A DNA stretch of 64,000 nucleotides from Actinomadura kijaniata NBRC 14229 (lineage in GTDB: Bacteria > Actinomycetota > Actinomycetes > Streptosporangiales > Streptosporangiaceae), in the NCBI RefSeq assembly GCF_001552175.1, contig NZ_BCQR01000040.1, positions 1-64,000 on the forward strand. Reading direction: 5' to 3'. The translations under genes were made by a program, and so were the position numbers. The notes under the pieces are model-generated. The model saw nothing but the letters and a program-made list of their open reading frames with translations. It did no database searches and had not been told where the DNA came from. Below, piece by piece: positions 1 to 7,794 of this stretch (positions are counted from its first letter, which is position 1; every line of letters starts with the position of its first letter).

Positions 1-218
1 GCGCCGCCGTCGGGCCGGAGGGTGACGGCCGTGACGCCCGCGGCCGCCACCGCGGCCCCGGCGGCCAGCGCGATCGGCAGCTTCGGGAGGCGCCGCCGCG
101 ACCGCTCCCGCGAGGCGGCGGTGAGCGCGGGGATGCGCGACTCGTCCGCCGGGGTGTTCTCCACGGCGTCGAGCACGGCGGGCTTGAGCGAGGCGACGGT
201 GCGGTCGACGGTGTTCAT
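1..218 (-). CDS. Membrane protein of CU044_5270 type, N-terminal part (partial)
   Basis: The gene runs off the left edge of the window, so only about 72 N-terminal codons are present. The translation starts MNTVDRTVASLKPAV, has a basic stretch (RERSRRRLPKLP), then a hydrophobic Ala/Gly-rich membrane segment (about residues 48-62). This cytosolic tail, basic flank and single transmembrane helix layout is typical of the partners of actinomycete ECF sigma factors (CU044_5270 family or zinc-less anti-sigma-like proteins). Its ATG overlaps the sigma factor stop codon (ATGA, 215-218), so the two are translationally coupled. The likely role is control or readout of that sigma factor. The family call rests on context and topology and on the similar pair at 8643-10312. 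Confidence 0.6.
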   Translation of the reverse strand, partial: MNTVDRTVASLKPAVLDAVENTPADESRIPALTAASRERSRRRLPKLPIALAAGAAVAAAGVTAVTLRPDGG

Positions 219-748
219 CCGCGCTGTCCTTCCAGGGCCGGGTGCGGAAAAGAGGCGTGGTCGGAGGTCGAGAGCAGGCGGGCGAGCCGCTTGCGCGCCC
301 GGTGCAGGCGGACGAAGTACGTCGCCGTGGAACAGCCGAGCACCCGCGCGGCCTGCCCGGCCGAGAAGCCGTACCAGGCGCTCAGGACCAGCGCCTCGGC
401 GTCGCGTTCGGGAAGCGCCGCGAACGCGGCCAGTCCCGCCTCCCGCTCGGCGACCACCTCGCCGGTGTCGGCGCCGTGCTCGGACCTCATCCGCCGGGCC
501 CGCTCGGCGATCGTCGCGTGCCGCCGTCCGGCGTCGCGCTGTTTCAGCCGGTGCCGCCGCGCCACGCCGAACAACCAGGGCAACGGGTCGTCGTCCGGCA
601 CCTGGTCGAGCTTGCGCCAGGCGGTCAGGAACGTCTCGTTGGCCACGTCCTCGGCGACCGCCCGCGCGTCATGGGCGAGCGCGTAGCTAAGGACCTTGGG
701 ATAGTGCTTCCGGTAGATGGCCGTGAAGCGCTCGACGTCGGCGTCCAC
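215..748 (-). CDS. ECF (group 4) RNA polymerase sigma factor
   Basis: This 177-residue protein has the two-domain ECF architecture. Region 2 (about residues 8-75) includes AEDVANETFLTAWRK, the -10 recognition helix, and LPWLFGVARRH. Region 4 (about 110-162) includes LPERDAEALVLSAWYGFSAG and a helix-turn-helix. It would direct RNA polymerase to a small alternative regulon. The GTG start is supported by an AGGAGGT ribosome site a few bases upstream in GAGGAGGTGGTGACGTG. The next gene starts inside its stop codon, encoding a putative membrane partner. No anti-sigma factor with a zinc motif is visible. Regulon and signal are unknown. Confidence 0.85.
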   Translation of the reverse strand: MDADVERFTAIYRKHYPKVLSYALAHDARAVAEDVANETFLTAWRKLDQVPDDDPLPWLFGVARRHRLKQRDAGRRHATIAERARRMRSEHGADTGEVVAEREAGLAAFAALPERDAEALVLSAWYGFSAGQAARVLGCSTATYFVRLHRARKRLARLLSTSDHASFPHPALEGQRG

Positions 749-850
749 GTCACCACCTCCTCTCGGGTGTCACCCGGTACCCCCGAGATCACCTCGCTTT
801 CTTACAGGCGGTCCTCCTTCCGGTCGACGCGGGGAACCGGGGAAGAAAAA

Positions 851-915
851 GTGCGGCGCCCGCCAGGCCGCAAGGAAAGGTTCTGAGCACGATCCCGGCC
901 TGGTGGGCGCCGCAC
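851..915 (-). terminator. Intrinsic terminator of the superoxide dismutase gene
   Basis: A 19-bp inverted repeat (arms 851-869 and 897-915, one non-Watson-Crick pair that is a G-U in RNA) surrounds a 27-nt loop just downstream of the sod stop codon. On the minus strand it is followed at once by TTTTTCTTCC (850-841). This is a textbook Rho-independent terminator, among the strongest in the window. Confidence 0.85.
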
Positions 916-935
916 GTCCTTCGGCGCCGGCTCGC

Positions 936-1538
936 TTACGCGTTGCGCGCCTTGTCGAAGCGGGCCTTCACGTCGTCCCAGTTGACGAGGTCCCAGAGCT
1001 TCTGGACGTAGTCGGGGCGCACGTTGCGGTACTGGAGGTAGTACGCGTGCTCCCAGGCGTCGAACACCAGCAGCGGGGTGGTGTTCATGCCGACGTTGCC
1101 GTGGTGGTCGTACACCTGCTCGACCACCAGGCGCCTGCCGAGCGGCTCCCACGCCAGGACGCCCCAGCCGGAGCCCTGCACGGTGGCGGTGGCGGTCGAA
1201 AGCTGCTTCCGGAACGCCTCGAACGAGCCGAAGTGCTCGTCGATGGCGGCCTCCAGTTCCCCGTCGGGGCGGTCGCCGCCGTCCGGGGACAGGTTCTCCC
1301 AGAAGATCGAGTGGAGCACATGGCCGGAGAGGTTGAACGCGAAGGTCTTCTCCAGGCCGACCAGACCGCCGAACTGCTCCTTCTCGCGCGCTTCGGCGAG
1401 CTTCTCCAACGTGTCGTTGGCGCCCTTGACGTAGGCCGCGTGGTGCTTGGCGTGGTGCAGCTCCAGGATCTCGCCGGTGATGGCGGGTTCGAGGGCCGCG
1501 TAGTCGTAAGGGAGGTCGGGCAGCGTGTAGTTCGACAT
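936..1538 (-). CDS. sodA: Superoxide dismutase, Fe/Mn family
   Basis: Cytosolic (or leaderless secreted) dimeric or tetrameric enzyme that converts superoxide to peroxide and oxygen. The 200 residues match the family length. Metal ligands are visible as His28 ([11 protein letters not shown]), His76 ([14 protein letters not shown]) and the Asp and His of [13 protein letters not shown] near residues 160-165. The glycine-rich active-site segment [10 protein letters not shown] is also present. The sequence resembles the mycobacterial-type Fe/Mn enzyme; sequence alone does not settle which metal is used. It is a single gene with its own terminator at 851-915. A hairpin upstream (1603-1634) separates it from the 55-residue gene. 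sodF would be an equally valid symbol. Confidence 0.95.
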   Translation of the reverse strand: MSNYTLPDLPYDYAALEPAITGEILELHHAKHHAAYVKGANDTLEKLAEAREKEQFGGLVGLEKTFAFNLSGHVLHSIFWENLSPDGGDRPDGELEAAIDEHFGSFEAFRKQLSTATATVQGSGWGVLAWEPLGRRLVVEQVYDHHGNVGMNTTPLLVFDAWEHAYYLQYRNVRPDYVQKLWDLVNWDDVKARFDKARNA

Positions 1539-1548
1539 GATCTCTACT

Positions 1549-1568
1549 ATTGCAAGTCATTCGCAGGT
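1549..1568. promoter_or_regulatory. Possible metalloregulator site in front of sod
   Basis: Immediately upstream of the dismutase ATG there is an imperfect inverted motif, TGCAAGTCATTCGCA, in an otherwise GC-rich stretch. Fur-family (FurA/Nur/CatR-like) boxes in actinomycetes often have this kind of spaced TGC/GCA symmetry, and sod genes are common targets. The match is partial, so this is only a suggestion. Confidence 0.25.
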
Positions 1569-1602
1569 AAGTCCAGTTCGCAGGTGCGTGTGGGCATGAG
1601 AA

Positions 1603-1634
1603 GGCCCGCCCCGCTCCGGGGAGCGGGACGGGCC
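1603..1634. terminator. Hairpin downstream of the 55-residue gene
   Basis: Arms 1603-1617 and 1620-1634 pair over 15 bp with one mismatch and a 2-nt apex. It lies 26 bases past the stop of the minus-strand small gene and ahead of the sod promoter region, so it probably ends transcription coming from nrdB and the small gene. There is no T-run. Confidence 0.5.
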
Positions 1635-1659
1635 GGTGGGTTCGCGGGTGGCGGTTCTC

Positions 1660-1827
1660 TCAGTAGCGGCGTCCGTGGCCGCCGCCGCCCTTGCCGCGGA
1701 AGCGGGCCAGGAGACTGCGGGCCTTGGCCTGGTTGCGCGGGTCGCGGGCGATCTGCCCGGCCCGGTTGCGCGCGCGTTGGCCCTGCGGGCTGCGCAGGAA
1801 GCGTCTGATTCGGTCGGCGAGAGGCAT
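1660..1827 (-). CDS. Small Arg/Gly-rich basic protein
   Basis: 55-residue protein beginning MPLADRIRRFLRSP and ending in FRGKGGGGHGRRY. It is strongly basic, with no membrane segment or recognised domain. The start at 1827 is preferred over an ATG farther upstream because GAGGAGGAA lies 4-9 bases before it. It begins 105 bp after nrdB on the same strand with no obvious terminator between, so it may be the last gene of the nrd transcript. The composition (Arg, Gly, Gln, Asn) would suit nucleic-acid binding, but that is inference only. I do not recognise a family. Confidence 0.55.
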   Translation of the reverse strand: MPLADRIRRFLRSPQGQRARNRAGQIARDPRNQAKARSLLARFRGKGGGGHGRRY

Positions 1828-1932
1828 TCCGTTCCTCCTCAGCGAGGTGCTCGCCCGTTCAACGAACGGCACCCCGGCGAAGGTTGCTGGACGTTGCTCC
1901 TACCCGGAGGGACGCTTCTCTCACCTGGCGGA

Positions 1933-2928
1933 TCAGAAAGCCTCGTCGAACGCCACCGCCCCTTCGACGCCGATCTGGTAGGCCGACACGCGGCGTTCGA
2001 AGAAGTTCGACAGCTCCTGGACGTCCTGGAGCTCCATGAACGCGAACGGGTTCTCGGTGCCGTAGCGGACCGGCAGGCCGAGGCGGGCGAGGCGCTGGTC
2101 GGCGACGTACTCCAGGTAGCGGCGCATGTCGTCGGCGCTCATGCCGGGCAGGCCGTCGCCGCACAGGTCGCGGGCGAACGCCAGCTCCGCCTCGACGGCC
2201 TCGTCGATCATCTCGGTGACCTGGCGCGTCATCGCGGCGTCGAAGAGCTCGGGCTCCTCGGCGCGGACGGTGTCCACGACGGAGAACGCGAACTCCATGT
2301 GCATGCTCTCGTCGCGGAACACCCAGTTGGTGCCCGAGGCCAGGCCGTTGAGCAGGCCGCGCGAGCGCAGCCAGTACACGTAGGCGAAGGCCCCGTAGAA
2401 GAACAGGCCCTCGATGCACGCGGCGAAGCAGATCAGGTTGAGCAGGAACGCACGCCGGTCGGCGGCGGTGCGCAGCTCGTCCAGGCGGTTGATCGAGTCG
2501 ATCCACTTGAAGCAGAACTCGGCCTTGGCGCGGATCGAGGGGATGTGCTCGATCGCGGCGAACGCCCGGACGCGCTCGTCGTGGTCGGGCAGGTAGGTGT
2601 CCAGCAGGGTCAGGTAGAACTGGACGTGGACGGCCTCCTCGAACAGCTGCCGGGACAGGTAGAGGCGGGCCTCGGGCGCGTTGACGTGCTTGTAGAGGTT
2701 GAGCACCAGGTTGTTGGCGACGATCGAGTCGCCGGTGGCGAAGAACGCGACCAGCCGGTTGACCAGGTGCAGCTCCTCGGGGGTGAGGCGCGCCAGGTCG
2801 GCCAGGTCGGAGGCCAGGTCGACCTCCTCGACCGTCCAGGTGTTGCGGATCGCCGCGCGGTAGCGCTCGTAGAAGTCGGGGTAGCGCATGGGCCGCAGGG
2901 TCAGGTCCATGCCCGGGTCGAGCAGCAT
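1933..2928 (-). CDS. nrdB: Ribonucleoside-diphosphate reductase, class Ia, beta subunit
   Basis: R2 subunit that carries the diiron-tyrosyl radical cofactor and supplies the radical to NrdA for making dNDPs from NDPs. About 331 residues, ferritin-like helical fold. Iron-ligand type motifs are visible: LFEEAVHVQFYLTLLD (E/ExxH), CIEGLFFYGAFAYVYWL and FRDESMHMEFA (ExxH). The C-terminal tail ends GAVAFDEAF, the segment that docks on NrdA. The ATG (2928-2926) overlaps the nrdA stop (TGATG), with an alternative GTG one codon earlier (2931), so translation is coupled. Control comes from the shared nrdA leader. Confidence 0.95.
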   Translation of the reverse strand: MLLDPGMDLTLRPMRYPDFYERYRAAIRNTWTVEEVDLASDLADLARLTPEELHLVNRLVAFFATGDSIVANNLVLNLYKHVNAPEARLYLSRQLFEEAVHVQFYLTLLDTYLPDHDERVRAFAAIEHIPSIRAKAEFCFKWIDSINRLDELRTAADRRAFLLNLICFAACIEGLFFYGAFAYVYWLRSRGLLNGLASGTNWVFRDESMHMEFAFSVVDTVRAEEPELFDAAMTRQVTEMIDEAVEAELAFARDLCGDGLPGMSADDMRRYLEYVADQRLARLGLPVRYGTENPFAFMELQDVQELSNFFERRVSAYQIGVEGAVAFDEAF

Positions 2929-5309
2929 CACTGGCAGGCCTCGCAGGTCTCGGGGTTCTCAAGGGAGCAGGCGACCGCCTCGGCATCCGGGGCGGTGCGC
3001 GCGCCGGTGGTGTGGGCGCCGGTGGCCTGGGTGATGGTGGTCTGGGCGATGCGGGTCGCCGGGCGGGAGCGCAGGTAGTAGGTGGTCTTCAGGCCGCTGC
3101 GCCAGGCGTAGGCGTACATCGAGGAGAGCTTGCCGATGGTCGGCGTCTCCATGAACAGGTTGAGCGACTGGCTCTGGTCGATGAACGGGGTCCGCGCCGC
3201 CGCCAGGTCGATCAGCGCCTTCTGCGGCAGCTCCCAGGCGGTGCGGTACAGCTCGCGCAGGTCGGCGGGCAGGTCGGCCAGGCCCTGGAGGGAGCCGTTG
3301 GCGCGCTTGATGGCGTCGCGGGTGGCGGCGTCCCACAGGCCGAGGCGCTTGAGGTCGGCGACCAGGTAGTTGTTGATCTGGAGGAACTCGCCGGACAGGG
3401 TCTCGCGCTTGAACAGGTTGGACACCTGCGGCTCGACGCACTCGTAGCAGCCCGCGATCGACGCGATGGTGGCGGTCGGCGCGATGGCGATCAGCAGGGA
3501 GTTGCGCAGGCCGTGCTCGGCGACCTTGGCGCGCAGGGCGTCCCACGCGTCGGGACGGGTGATCGCCGCGTCCGGGAAGTGGTCGACGTGGAGCTCACCG
3601 CGCGCGGTGCGGGTGGCGGCGTAGTTGGGCAGCGCGCCGAGTTCGGCGGCCAGGTCGGCGGAGGCGTCGTAGGCGGCGAGGGCGATCTCCTCGGCGATGC
3701 GCGTGGACAGCGCCCTGGCCTCGGCCGAGTCGAACGGCAGCCGCAGCTTGAAGAACACGTCGGCCAGGCCCATCACGCCGAGACCGACCGGCCGCCATTT
3801 GCGGTTGGCGCCCTCGGCCTCGGCGGTCGGGTAGAAGCCGCGGTCGATGGTGCGGTCCAGGAAGCGGACGGCGGTGCGGACGGTGGAGCGGAGGCGTTCC
3901 CAGTCCAGGTCGTCGCCGGAGACGTGCGCGCCGAGGTTGACCGAGCCGAGGTTGCACACGGCGGTCTCGCCGTCGCTGGTGACCTCCAGGATCTCGGTGC
4001 ACAGGTTGGACAGGTGGACGACGTTGCCGGGCTCGGCGGTCTGGTTGCAGGCGCGGTTGGCGGCGTCCTTGAACGTCATCCACCCGTTGCCGGTCTCGGC
4101 GAGGGTGCGCATCATCCTGCCGAACAGGCGGCGGGCGGGGACCTGGCGGACGTACCGGCCCTCGGCCTCGGCGCGGCGGTAGGCGGCGTCGAACTCCTCG
4201 CCCCACAGGTCGACGAGCTCGGGCGTCTCCTTGGGGTCGAACAGCGACCACCGCGCGTCGGCCTCGACGCGGCGCATGAACTCGTCGGGGATCCAGTTGG
4301 CGAGGTTGAGGTTGTGGGTGCGGCGGGCCTCCTCGCCGGTGTTGTCGCGCAGTTCGAGGAACTCCTCGACGTCGGCGTGCCACGGCTCCAGGTAGACGCA
4401 GGCCGCGCCCTTGCGGCGTCCGCCCTGGTTGACGGCGGCGACCGAGGAGTCGAGGGTGCGCAGCCACGGGACGATGCCGTTGGAGTGGCCGTTGGTGCCC
4501 CGGATGAGGGAGCCCCGGGACCGGATCCGGCTCCAGGAGACGCCGATGCCGCCCGCGTACTTGCTGAGCCGCGCGACCTGCGCGTACCGCTCGTAGATCG
4601 ACTCCAGTTCGTCCCTCGGGGAGTCGAGCAGGAAGCACGACGACAGCTGGGGGCGGCGGGCCGCCGAGTTGAACAGGGTGGGCGAGCTCGGCAGGTAGGA
4701 CAGGGTGCTGAGCAGCGCGTACAGCTCGCGGACGTCCTCGACGGTGTCGGACAGGCCGACCGCGACGCGCATCAGGAAGTACTGGGGGCGCTCCACGACG
4801 CGCCGGGTCCTCGGGTGGCGCAGCAGGTAGCGGTCGTAGACGGTGCGCAGGCCGAAGTACTCGAACCGGTCGTCGGCGGCCTCGTCCACCAGGGCGTTCA
4901 GCGCGTCGGCGTGGGCGGCGACGAACGCGGCGGGCGCGTCCGACAGCAGGCCCTCGCGGTGCGCGACGGCGACCGAGCCGGCGAACGAGCGGACGCCCTC
5001 CGCCGCCGCCTCGTCGGCGATCTTCGCGCCGAGCAGCCGGGCGGCGACCCGGGAGTAGGCGGGCTCGACGCCGACCAGCGCGGCCGCCTCGCCGATGGCC
5101 AGGTCGCGCAGGCCGGCGGCGTCCACTCCCCCGTTCGCGCGCACCGCCGCCAGCACCCGGGCCGGGTCGGCGTCCGGCAGCCCGGCGCAGGCGCGTTCCA
5201 CCTGCTCGGCCAGGCGCTCGACCGGCGTGGCCTGGGCGGGTGCGACGCTGACGGCCTCGGCGGTCCCGGTGAGGACACCGGCCGGTGGCGCGATCAGTTC
5301 CTGGGTCAC
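2928..5309 (-). CDS. nrdA: Ribonucleoside-diphosphate reductase, class Ia, alpha subunit
   Basis: Large catalytic subunit (793 residues) of aerobic, B12-independent ribonucleotide reductase. Active-site features visible in order: the first redox Cys (SSCFLLDSPRDE), the NxCxE loop (HLSNLCTEI), the partner Cys (AVCNLGSVNL), the paired radical-transfer tyrosines (GLKTTYYLRSRPA) and a C-terminal CEAC redox pair (ETCEACQ). The GTG at 5309 is chosen over a longer reading because GGAAAGAG precedes it and the upstream region is a cobalamin riboswitch. I see no canonical ATP-cone at the N-terminus. It is followed by nrdB in a 1-nt overlap. Dual control by NrdR and B12 is likely. Confidence 0.95.
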   Translation of the reverse strand: MTQELIAPPAGVLTGTAEAVSVAPAQATPVERLAEQVERACAGLPDADPARVLAAVRANGGVDAAGLRDLAIGEAAALVGVEPAYSRVAARLLGAKIADEAAAEGVRSFAGSVAVAHREGLLSDAPAAFVAAHADALNALVDEAADDRFEYFGLRTVYDRYLLRHPRTRRVVERPQYFLMRVAVGLSDTVEDVRELYALLSTLSYLPSSPTLFNSAARRPQLSSCFLLDSPRDELESIYERYAQVARLSKYAGGIGVSWSRIRSRGSLIRGTNGHSNGIVPWLRTLDSSVAAVNQGGRRKGAACVYLEPWHADVEEFLELRDNTGEEARRTHNLNLANWIPDEFMRRVEADARWSLFDPKETPELVDLWGEEFDAAYRRAEAEGRYVRQVPARRLFGRMMRTLAETGNGWMTFKDAANRACNQTAEPGNVVHLSNLCTEILEVTSDGETAVCNLGSVNLGAHVSGDDLDWERLRSTVRTAVRFLDRTIDRGFYPTAEAEGANRKWRPVGLGVMGLADVFFKLRLPFDSAEARALSTRIAEEIALAAYDASADLAAELGALPNYAATRTARGELHVDHFPDAAITRPDAWDALRAKVAEHGLRNSLLIAIAPTATIASIAGCYECVEPQVSNLFKRETLSGEFLQINNYLVADLKRLGLWDAATRDAIKRANGSLQGLADLPADLRELYRTAWELPQKALIDLAAARTPFIDQSQSLNLFMETPTIGKLSSMYAYAWRSGLKTTYYLRSRPATRIAQTTITQATGAHTTGARTAPDAEAVACSLENPETCEACQ

Positions 5310-5469
5310 GTGCTCTTTCCCCTCGCGAGCTCGTCCCGCGAGGGCATGCGAACGACGCGCGGACCGCCGGTCTCCGGCATGCCGCGCACCGCCCCCGGTC
5401 CTCCCGCGAGACCTGGACGTACGAGAGCCCTCCGGGCTCCCTTCGCCGTGGACCGCGTCCACGGCGGAG

Positions 5470-5660
5470 CTGGCAGGTCTTCGGACTCGCGGGCGCACTG
5501 CGCGCTCCTACTGGCCGTCGCTTCCCGCCCCCGTGCCCGGGGTCAGTGCATGTGACGGCGGTCGTTCCCGCTCACCGCTGCGGGGCAGTCCCGGACTCGC
5601 ACCGGGTTCCCTCTTGCGACGCCCGTGCCGTCTGGGACGGCTGGGGCGAACCAGCACGGG
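5470..5660 (-). ncRNA. Cobalamin (AdoCbl) riboswitch in the nrdA leader
   Basis: Reading leftwards, the leader contains the hallmark core GGGAA, GGTGCGAGTCC, GACTGCCCCGC (about 5619-5580) and the B12-box end GAGTCCGAAGACCTGCC (5488-5472), with variable arms between them. It sits about 160 bases before the nrdA GTG. In Streptomyces coelicolor the class Ia nrdABS operon is known to be repressed through such a riboswitch when cobalamin is available, since a B12-dependent class II enzyme can take over. The same logic is inferred here; the class II genes are not in the window. Confidence 0.92.
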
Positions 5661-5664
5661 CATG

Positions 5665-5711
5665 ACCCTACATCTTGATGACGGGTGACGCACAACCCCA
5701 ACATGTAGGGC
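5665..5711. promoter_or_regulatory. Tandem NrdR boxes upstream of nrdA
   Basis: Two matches to the NrdR-box core CwAtATaTwG are present: CTACATCTTG at 5668-5677 and CAACATGTAG at 5699-5708 (reading CTACATGTTG on the other strand). Their centres are 31 bp apart, close to three helical turns, which is the spacing usual for paired NrdR sites. They lie just upstream of the riboswitch, where the nrdA promoter should be. NrdR is the zinc/ATP-cone repressor of ribonucleotide reductase genes; its gene is not in this window. Confidence 0.8.
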
Positions 5712-5777
5712 GTGTCACAGCCCCAGGGCGGGGGTCGGGTGGTGCCTTTCGTCCGGAGGTGGGACCATGGGGCCGCC

Positions 5778-6329
5778 ATGTCCCCGCAGCCGTTCTTCCG
5801 TGCCTCCCGGGCGGTGCTGTTCGCCACCGTCGTGGTCGCGTTGGCGACCCTCGGGCACGGGCTGGCGTCGTCGCACGCGGTGCCCGCGTGGGCGGTGCTG
5901 GCGGGGTTCGCGGGAACGCTCGGGGTCACCTGGGCGCTGGCCGGGCACGAGCGGTCCCTCCCGACGATCTTCGGGGGGCTGCTGGGCGGGCAGTTCGCGC
6001 TGCACACGCTGTACGCGGACGCCGCCCTGGGGTCCGGGCATCACGGCGGCTCCCTGATGCCCGGGCGGGACTCCGGCTGGACGATGACGTTCGCGCACGT
6101 CGCGGCCGCCGCGCTGGCGGCGTGGTGGCTGCGGCGCGGCGAACGGGCCCTGTGGTCGCTGGCGCGCCGGCTGACGTTCCGGCCGGCGCCGCCGCTCGTC
6201 GTCGAACCCCCGGCGCCTCCCGCCCGTATCCCCGTGATGCCGGTGACGGACGTGCCCGTGCCCGTGGGGCGGGCGCTGCGGCACCAGGTCGTCCGGCGGG
6301 GGCCGCCGCTCCGTTCGAGGGCGCTCTGA
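5778..6329 (+). CDS. Membrane protein at the head of a YcnI/CopC operon
   Basis: 183-residue protein with about four hydrophobic segments in its first 115 residues (AVLFATVVVALATLGHGL, AWAVLAGFAGTLGVTWAL, IFGGLLGGQFALHTLYA, MTFAHVAAAALAAWWL). A His-rich loop (GSGHHGG) sits between the third and fourth, and the tail is Pro-rich and basic. Genes of this kind commonly precede DUF1775/YcnI and CopC genes in actinomycetes. His residues in the loops would allow metal binding, but that is inference. ATG 5778 is used; the nearest GGAGG (5755-5759) is rather far, so the start is uncertain. It is divergent from nrdA. Confidence 0.65.
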   Translation: MSPQPFFRASRAVLFATVVVALATLGHGLASSHAVPAWAVLAGFAGTLGVTWALAGHERSLPTIFGGLLGGQFALHTLYADAALGSGHHGGSLMPGRDSGWTMTFAHVAAAALAAWWLRRGERALWSLARRLTFRPAPPLVVEPPAPPARIPVMPVTDVPVPVGRALRHQVVRRGPPLRSRAL

Positions 6330-6404
6330 GGGAGCGCCGTACGTCACCGGGCGCGCCGCCGGCGCGTTCGGGTTCTTCACGTGCTTCTCGAACGGAGTTT
6401 CACC

Positions 6405-7112
6405 ATGTCATCACGGTTCTCTTCGGGCATGTCCAGGTTCGCCGCGGTGGCGGCGCTGGCGTCGGTGTCGGTGGTCGGGCTGGCGGGCGTCGCGTCCGCG
6501 CACGTCACCGTCAACCCCGGCACCGCCGAGCAGGGCGGCTTCACCAAGGTCGCGTTCCGGGTGCCGAACGAGCGCGACGACGCCGGGACCACCAAGGTCC
6601 AGGTCGACCTGCCGGTGGACCACCCGATCGCGTTCGTGTCGGTGCGGCCGGTGCCGGGCTGGTCGGTGAAGGTGGAGAAGAGCAGGCTCAAGACGCCGAT
6701 CAACGTGCACGGCGCGAACCTCACCGAGGCGGTCTCCCGGATCACCTGGTCCGGCGGGAAGATCGACAAGGGGCAGTTCCAGGAGTTCGACGTGTCGATG
6801 GGGCCGCTGCCGACCGACGTGGACCAGCTGGCGTTCAAGGCCGAGCAGACCTATGAGGGCGGCGAGGTCGTCAGGTGGGACCAGCCGGCCGAGCCGGGCA
6901 AGGAGGAGCCCGAGCACCCCGCGCCGGTGCTGAAGCTCGCGGCGAAGGGGTCCACGGAGCCCGCCCGGGGACTGGCCGCCGCCGCCAGGCCGGTGGCCGC
7001 CTCCTCCGCCGACGACGGCACCGCCCGGATGCTGGGCGGGATCGGCATCGCGATCGGCGTGCTCGGCCTGATCGTCGGGGCGTTCGGCCTGGTGCGGGGG
7101 CGTCGGGCATGA
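6405..7112 (+). CDS. YcnI-like copper-binding protein (DUF1775)
   Basis: 235-residue secreted, membrane-anchored protein. A signal peptide ends GVASA and cleavage would leave mature His-Val-Thr-Val, the N-terminal His that binds Cu(II) in the YcnI family. The DUF1775 beta domain follows (about residues 35-165; PIAFVSVRPVPGWSVKVEK, QFQEFDVSMGPLP). A linker and a C-terminal membrane helix with basic stop (GLIVGAFGLVRGRRA) end the protein. ATG 6405 has CGGAG upstream. Its stop overlaps the ATG of the CopC-domain gene (ATGA), implying a coupled role in extracytoplasmic copper handling. Confidence 0.88.
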   Translation: MSSRFSSGMSRFAAVAALASVSVVGLAGVASAHVTVNPGTAEQGGFTKVAFRVPNERDDAGTTKVQVDLPVDHPIAFVSVRPVPGWSVKVEKSRLKTPINVHGANLTEAVSRITWSGGKIDKGQFQEFDVSMGPLPTDVDQLAFKAEQTYEGGEVVRWDQPAEPGKEEPEHPAPVLKLAAKGSTEPARGLAAAARPVAASSADDGTARMLGGIGIAIGVLGLIVGAFGLVRGRRA

Positions 7113-7660
7113 GGCACCGCAGGCTGGCGGCGCTGACCGCCGGGGCCGCGCTGGCGCTGGCCCTGCCCGCCGCGCCCGCCTCGGCTCACACCGCGCTGCG
7201 CTCCTCGAACCCGGCCGCCAGGTCCACCGTCGAGGCGCCGAAGGAGATCGTGCTGACCTACACGCAGGCGATCTCGCTGCCGAAGGTCATCCTCACCGGC
7301 GAGGCCGGGGTCCAGTACGGCGCGGGCGCGGCCGAGGCCACCGACAACAAGGTGACGCTGCCGGTGAAGCCCGGCCTGCCGAACGGCCGGTACACCGTGG
7401 GGTGGCGGGTCGTGTCGCTGGACGGGCACCCGGTGTCGGGCAGCTTCACGTTCACCGTGAAGGGGGCCGCGGCCGCGTCGCCGACGGCCTCGGGTTCGTC
7501 CGCTCCCGCCCCGTCCCCGGCGAGCACGTCGACGGCGGTCGCCGGGAAGAAGGAGTCGTCGTCCGGGTCGGGCGGCTGGCTGTGGATCGGGCTGGGCGCC
7601 GTGCTGGTGGCGGCCGTGGCGGGCGGTGTCGCCTGGGCGCGGCGGTCGCCGCGCGGCTGA
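7109..7660 (+). CDS. CopC-domain copper resistance protein
   Basis: 183-residue protein with a signal peptide ending PASA, then mature HTALRSSNPA, the N-terminal His of CopC proteins. The single CopC domain runs to about residue 120 and carries the second copper-site motif SLDGHPVSG. A Ser/Pro/Ala linker and a C-terminal membrane helix (GGWLWIGLGAVLVAAVAGGV) follow, so it is anchored to the outer face of the membrane. There is no CopD half. It overlaps the YcnI-type gene by 4 bp and ends at a strong terminator. It probably chaperones or sequesters Cu(II) outside the membrane. Confidence 0.88.
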   Translation: MRHRRLAALTAGAALALALPAAPASAHTALRSSNPAARSTVEAPKEIVLTYTQAISLPKVILTGEAGVQYGAGAAEATDNKVTLPVKPGLPNGRYTVGWRVVSLDGHPVSGSFTFTVKGAAAASPTASGSSAPAPSPASTSTAVAGKKESSSGSGGWLWIGLGAVLVAAVAGGVAWARRSPRG

Positions 7661-7680
7661 TCCGCGGAACGGGTCCGACG

Positions 7681-7720
7681 GACGCCCGGCGGGGGTTCCC
7701 GCCGGGCGTCCCGCCTTTTT
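7681..7720 (+). terminator. Intrinsic terminator of the copper operon
   Basis: A perfect 13-bp stem (7681-7693 with 7698-7710) with a GGTT loop is followed by CCGCC and a run of five T (7716-7720), 20 bp after the CopC-gene stop. Confidence 0.9.
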
Positions 7721-7743
7721 CGCAGAGATGATCTCTCTTGCGT

Positions 7744-7759
7744 TGATTACATGATTACA
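7744..7759. repeat. Tandem TGATTACA repeat upstream of the haemoglobin gene
   Basis: Two exact copies of TGATTACA stand head to tail, followed by another TGA, 36 bp before the ATG of the globin fusion. The AT content is unusual here. It could be a regulator site or promoter element. Confidence 0.4.
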
Positions 7760-7794
7760 TGAGGCTCCCGGCCATCGACCGAGAGCGTGAGCGC

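Noticed and set aside
5310..5498. N-terminal extension of nrdA to 5498
   Set aside because: The extra 63 residues are Arg/Ser/Gly-rich and lie on the cobalamin riboswitch and its 3' region; GTG 5309 has a ribosome site.
3012..5555. 847-codon open frame on the plus strand over nrdA
   Set aside because: It is the complement of nrdA, with repetitive Gly/Ala/Val/Asp/Gln composition and no motif; it reads through the riboswitch as well.
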